NCBI GenBank assembly: GCA_018224415.1
Contig: JAGTUZ010000329.1
Location: 1-8,135 of the forward strand
Direction of reading: 5' to 3'
Origin: Bacteroidota bacterium
GTDB taxonomy: Bacteria > Bacteroidota > Ignavibacteria > SZUA-365
DNA: 8,135 nucleotides
In this document: positions 5,999 to 8,135 of the stretch, piece by piece
How the letters are laid out: each line of letters begins with the position of its first letter
Position numbering within the stretch: the stretch's first letter is position 1
The notes under the pieces: model-generated
Told to the model about the DNA's origin: nothing
Databases searched by the model: none
Seen by the model: only the letters and a program-made list of their open reading frames with translations
Position numbers and translations under genes: made by a program

Positions 5999-8135
5999 CT
6001 ACCGCGGCGGTGTCAGCTCCCGCACGATCTCGATTGCCCAACGGCGCAGGCGGATGCCGTTTCCCGGCCCGGCAAGACGGTGCACGTCCGGAAGCAGGGC
6101 AGACAGACGGTACCGGCGCACCCAGTCGAGCGCGGCAAGTGCGAGCACGTCATCCCTGCTTTGACTGCGCAGCCGCTGCCGCAGCATGGCGATATTTTCC
6201 GCCATGCGGACGGCAGTCGTATCAGCGGCAAGAATGCCGTTCATCGCGGAGGCCTCGACAAAATAACTCGAATCCTCCAGCATGCGGTGGAACAGCGGAA
6301 GAAGCGCGGGATCACGGAAATTATTCAATCCGTTCAGGGCGGTGGAACGCACTCCGGCATGGCGGTCGCGTGTGAGGCGGATGAAGAGTTCGCGCAGTTG
6401 CCCCGCGTACGCACGTCCTTCCGGCTGCAGCCGTGACAGCAGCGTGGCGATGCTCTTCCGCACCTCGCGATGCACATCATCCGCTGCCGCCGCAAACAGG
6501 GCATCCCGGACCTTCCCGTCATCGATGTCCTCGACGAGCACCTCCGCCGCAAGCACGCGCTGGGCGGGGGAACGCGCTTCCCGCAGCAGTCGCATCCGCT
6601 CTCCTGATGTGTAATCCATCTCGAGACGTCCGCAGAGAAGGTTTTGCGGATCGGCTTCGAAGAACAATCCCTCGCCTTCTGCAAGCGCCAGACGGACGAC
6701 GGTTTCCTCGCCGTCGATCCACACACGCCGCTCGCGTCCAGTGGGCCAGCGCAGCGTCAGTGGCAGACGGAAATATCCGCAAAGCGAATCCGTCTCCTGC
6801 CGTTGTCGGAACGATACCCGAAGGCTGTCGCCGCCGGCAAGGGACTCCCGCGTGATGCGAATCTCGGGGTACCCGGCCTTGTACAGCCACTGTTCGAAAA
6901 ACCATGGCATGGCACGGCCGGTGACATCCTCGATCGTGCGCTTGAAATCATTTGTCTCCACGCTTCCCAGCGCGTGCCGCTCGAGCCAGGCACGGATCAC
7001 GCGGCGGAACTCCTCTTCGCCCATGATGTCGCGAAGCATGTGCAGCACCGCCGCACCCTTGGAGTAGGTGTTGGCCGCCCCACCCCGATTCCTTCCGACG
7101 ACGGGGATCCGTCCCGCAGCGTCGGCCCAGTCGAGATAGCTGCGAATGCCGTTGAAGCGCTGCAGGATGAAATCCTCTTCTCCCTGCCGCTCTCGTGTCC
7201 ACAACTGCTGGAAGAATGTGGCGAAGCCCTCGTTGAGCCACTCGTTGTTCCAATCGATGTAGGTCACGTAATCGCCGAACCACTGATGGGCCAGTTCATG
7301 CGCGATCAGTGGTTGCGGATCGTAGTCCAGCGCCGCGCGTGCGTCAACCACCAGCCGGGTGTCGGCCATAATCGTGGCCGACGTATTCTCCATGCCGCCG
7401 TAAAGAAAATGCCGCACGGGCACCTGCGAGTACTTCTCCCAGGGATAGGGCACGCGGGTGTATTCCACAAAAAAGCGCAGCATGTCGGCAGTGTCGTCGA
7501 AGGTCCGCCGCACGTCGGCGGGATCGTCGGAGGGATAAAACCAGCTTTCGACCGCGACGTCGCCGGCCTCCTCACGAAACACGTCGTACTTCCCTGCGGC
7601 GAGCATGACAAGGTAGCTGCAATGCGGCTGGTCCTGGCGGAAATGCCAGATGGCGGTACCGTCGTTGTTGTCCCTCCGCGACAGCAGCGCGCCGTTGCTG
7701 ATCGCCCGCAGCGCGGTGTCGACGGTCATCACCACTTCGCTCGTCGCCTTGTCGTTCGGAAAATCGTAGCAGGGAAACCAGTGGCGATTGTCCTCCCCCT
7801 GCCCCTGCGTCCAGATCTGCCGTGGGTCGTCGGGAAACATCTCGCTGGGTCCGATGAAATACAGCCCGCGCCGGGGCGTACAGGAGTAACGGATTCGAAA
7901 CGTCCGTGTTTCGCCATGCCGCAGCGGCTGCGACAGATGGATGTGGAGGCGGGCGGAGTCGGAGGTCCAGCGCAGCGCCTCCCCCGTCGCCTCGCCGGGC
8001 ACAAACGATGTCACCGAGGAAACCGACATACCCACGGCGTCCAGCGTCACCGTATCGATGGCCGTGCGCAGTGGCTGAAGGGTCACCTCGGTTTCACCGT
8101 CAACACGGCGGGCCGCTTCATCGAACGCCACCGCG
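5999..8135 (-). CDS. M1-family metallo-aminopeptidase with C-terminal HEAT repeats (5' partial)
   Basis: Zinc aminopeptidase of the gluzincin clan that removes N-terminal residues from peptides. Numbering from the GTG codon at 8131: the saddle-like N-terminal domain (to about 200) includes HWFPCYDFPNDKATSE (117-132), typical of bacterial M1 enzymes. GGMEN (245-249) binds the peptide N-terminus. HELAH (278-282) with Glu301 in NEGF makes a complete HExxHx18E zinc site, with catalytic Glu279, and Tyr356 in NTYSKG is the expected transition-state tyrosine. After a beta-sandwich region (about 422-508), residues 510-705 are helical pairs resembling HEAT repeats, for example 576-604 and 608-635. The frame stays open to the right edge and the sequence begins inside the first beta strands, so the true N-terminus, including any signal peptide, is missing; the GTG is only an internal valine codon. 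It probably belongs to a unit separate from secD, which has its own promoter. Confidence 0.93.
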   Translation of the reverse strand, partial: AVAFDEAARRVDGETEVTLQPLRTAIDTVTLDAVGMSVSSVTSFVPGEATGEALRWTSDSARLHIHLSQPLRHGETRTFRIRYSCTPRRGLYFIGPSEMFPDDPRQIWTQGQGEDNRHWFPCYDFPNDKATSEVVMTVDTALRAISNGALLSRRDNNDGTAIWHFRQDQPHCSYLVMLAAGKYDVFREEAGDVAVESWFYPSDDPADVRRTFDDTADMLRFFVEYTRVPYPWEKYSQVPVRHFLYGGMENTSATIMADTRLVVDARAALDYDPQPLIAHELAHQWFGDYVTYIDWNNEWLNEGFATFFQQLWTRERQGEEDFILQRFNGIRSYLDWADAAGRIPVVGRNRGGAANTYSKGAAVLHMLRDIMGEEEFRRVIRAWLERHALGSVETNDFKRTIEDVTGRAMPWFFEQWLYKAGYPEIRITRESLAGGDSLRVSFRQRQETDSLCGYFRLPLTLRWPTGRERRVWIDGEETVVRLALAEGEGLFFEADPQNLLCGRLEMDYTSGERMRLLREARSPAQRVLAAEVLVEDIDDGKVRDALFAAAADDVHREVRKSIATLLSRLQPEGRAYAGQLRELFIRLTRDRHAGVRSTALNGLNNFRDPALLPLFHRMLEDSSYFVEASAMNGILAADTTAVRMAENIAMLRQRLRSQSRDDVLALAALDWVRRYRLSALLPDVHRLAGPGNGIRLRRWAIEIVRELTPPR

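Overview
The window is GC-rich bacterial DNA with six protein-coding genes, all on the minus strand. In transcription order (right to left) they are: an M1-family aminopeptidase with a C-terminal HEAT-repeat region (5' end cut by the window edge), secD, secF, a small STAS-domain protein, purA, and a DUF1611 (DgcN-like) P-loop protein. There are no RNA genes, insertion sequences, phage genes or CRISPR arrays. No gene-free stretch reaches 300 bases; the two longest gaps are about 150 nt each (2484-2634 and 5848-5998).

Organism: the best guess is a member of the Bacteroidota/Chlorobiota (FCB) group outside the classical Bacteroidia, for example an Ignavibacteria-, Kapabacteria- or Chlorobi-like lineage. 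Three things point this way. The promoter ahead of secD carries an exact TAnnTTTG element, which is typical of Bacteroidota primary sigma factors, with a TTG 21 nt upstream. SecD and SecF are separate proteins, whereas many Bacteroidia have them fused. The genes have good Shine-Dalgarno sequences, which most Bacteroidia lack. This is inference from a short window.

Layout: region 5999-8135 is the aminopeptidase. Region 5848-5998 holds a five-unit 8-nt tandem array and then the secD promoter. Region 2635-5847 is a compact operon secD - 48 nt - secF - 9 nt - STAS, closed by an intrinsic terminator at about 2565-2601. Region 2484-2564 holds two related palindromes in front of purA. Region 94-2483 is a two-gene unit in which the DUF1611 start overlaps the purA stop. 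Region 1-96 is a second tandem array (16-nt units built from 8-nt halves), G-rich on the transcribed-sense strand.

Together the genes are mostly housekeeping: membrane-protein export (SecDF), AMP synthesis (PurA), peptide trimming (M1 peptidase), plus two less explained partners, a STAS anti-anti-sigma-type protein tied to secDF and a DUF1611 protein tied to purA. I see no clearly new multi-gene system. The points worth a second look are the secDF-STAS linkage, the purA-DUF1611 overlap, the paired palindromes before purA, and the two purine-rich 8-nt-period arrays.
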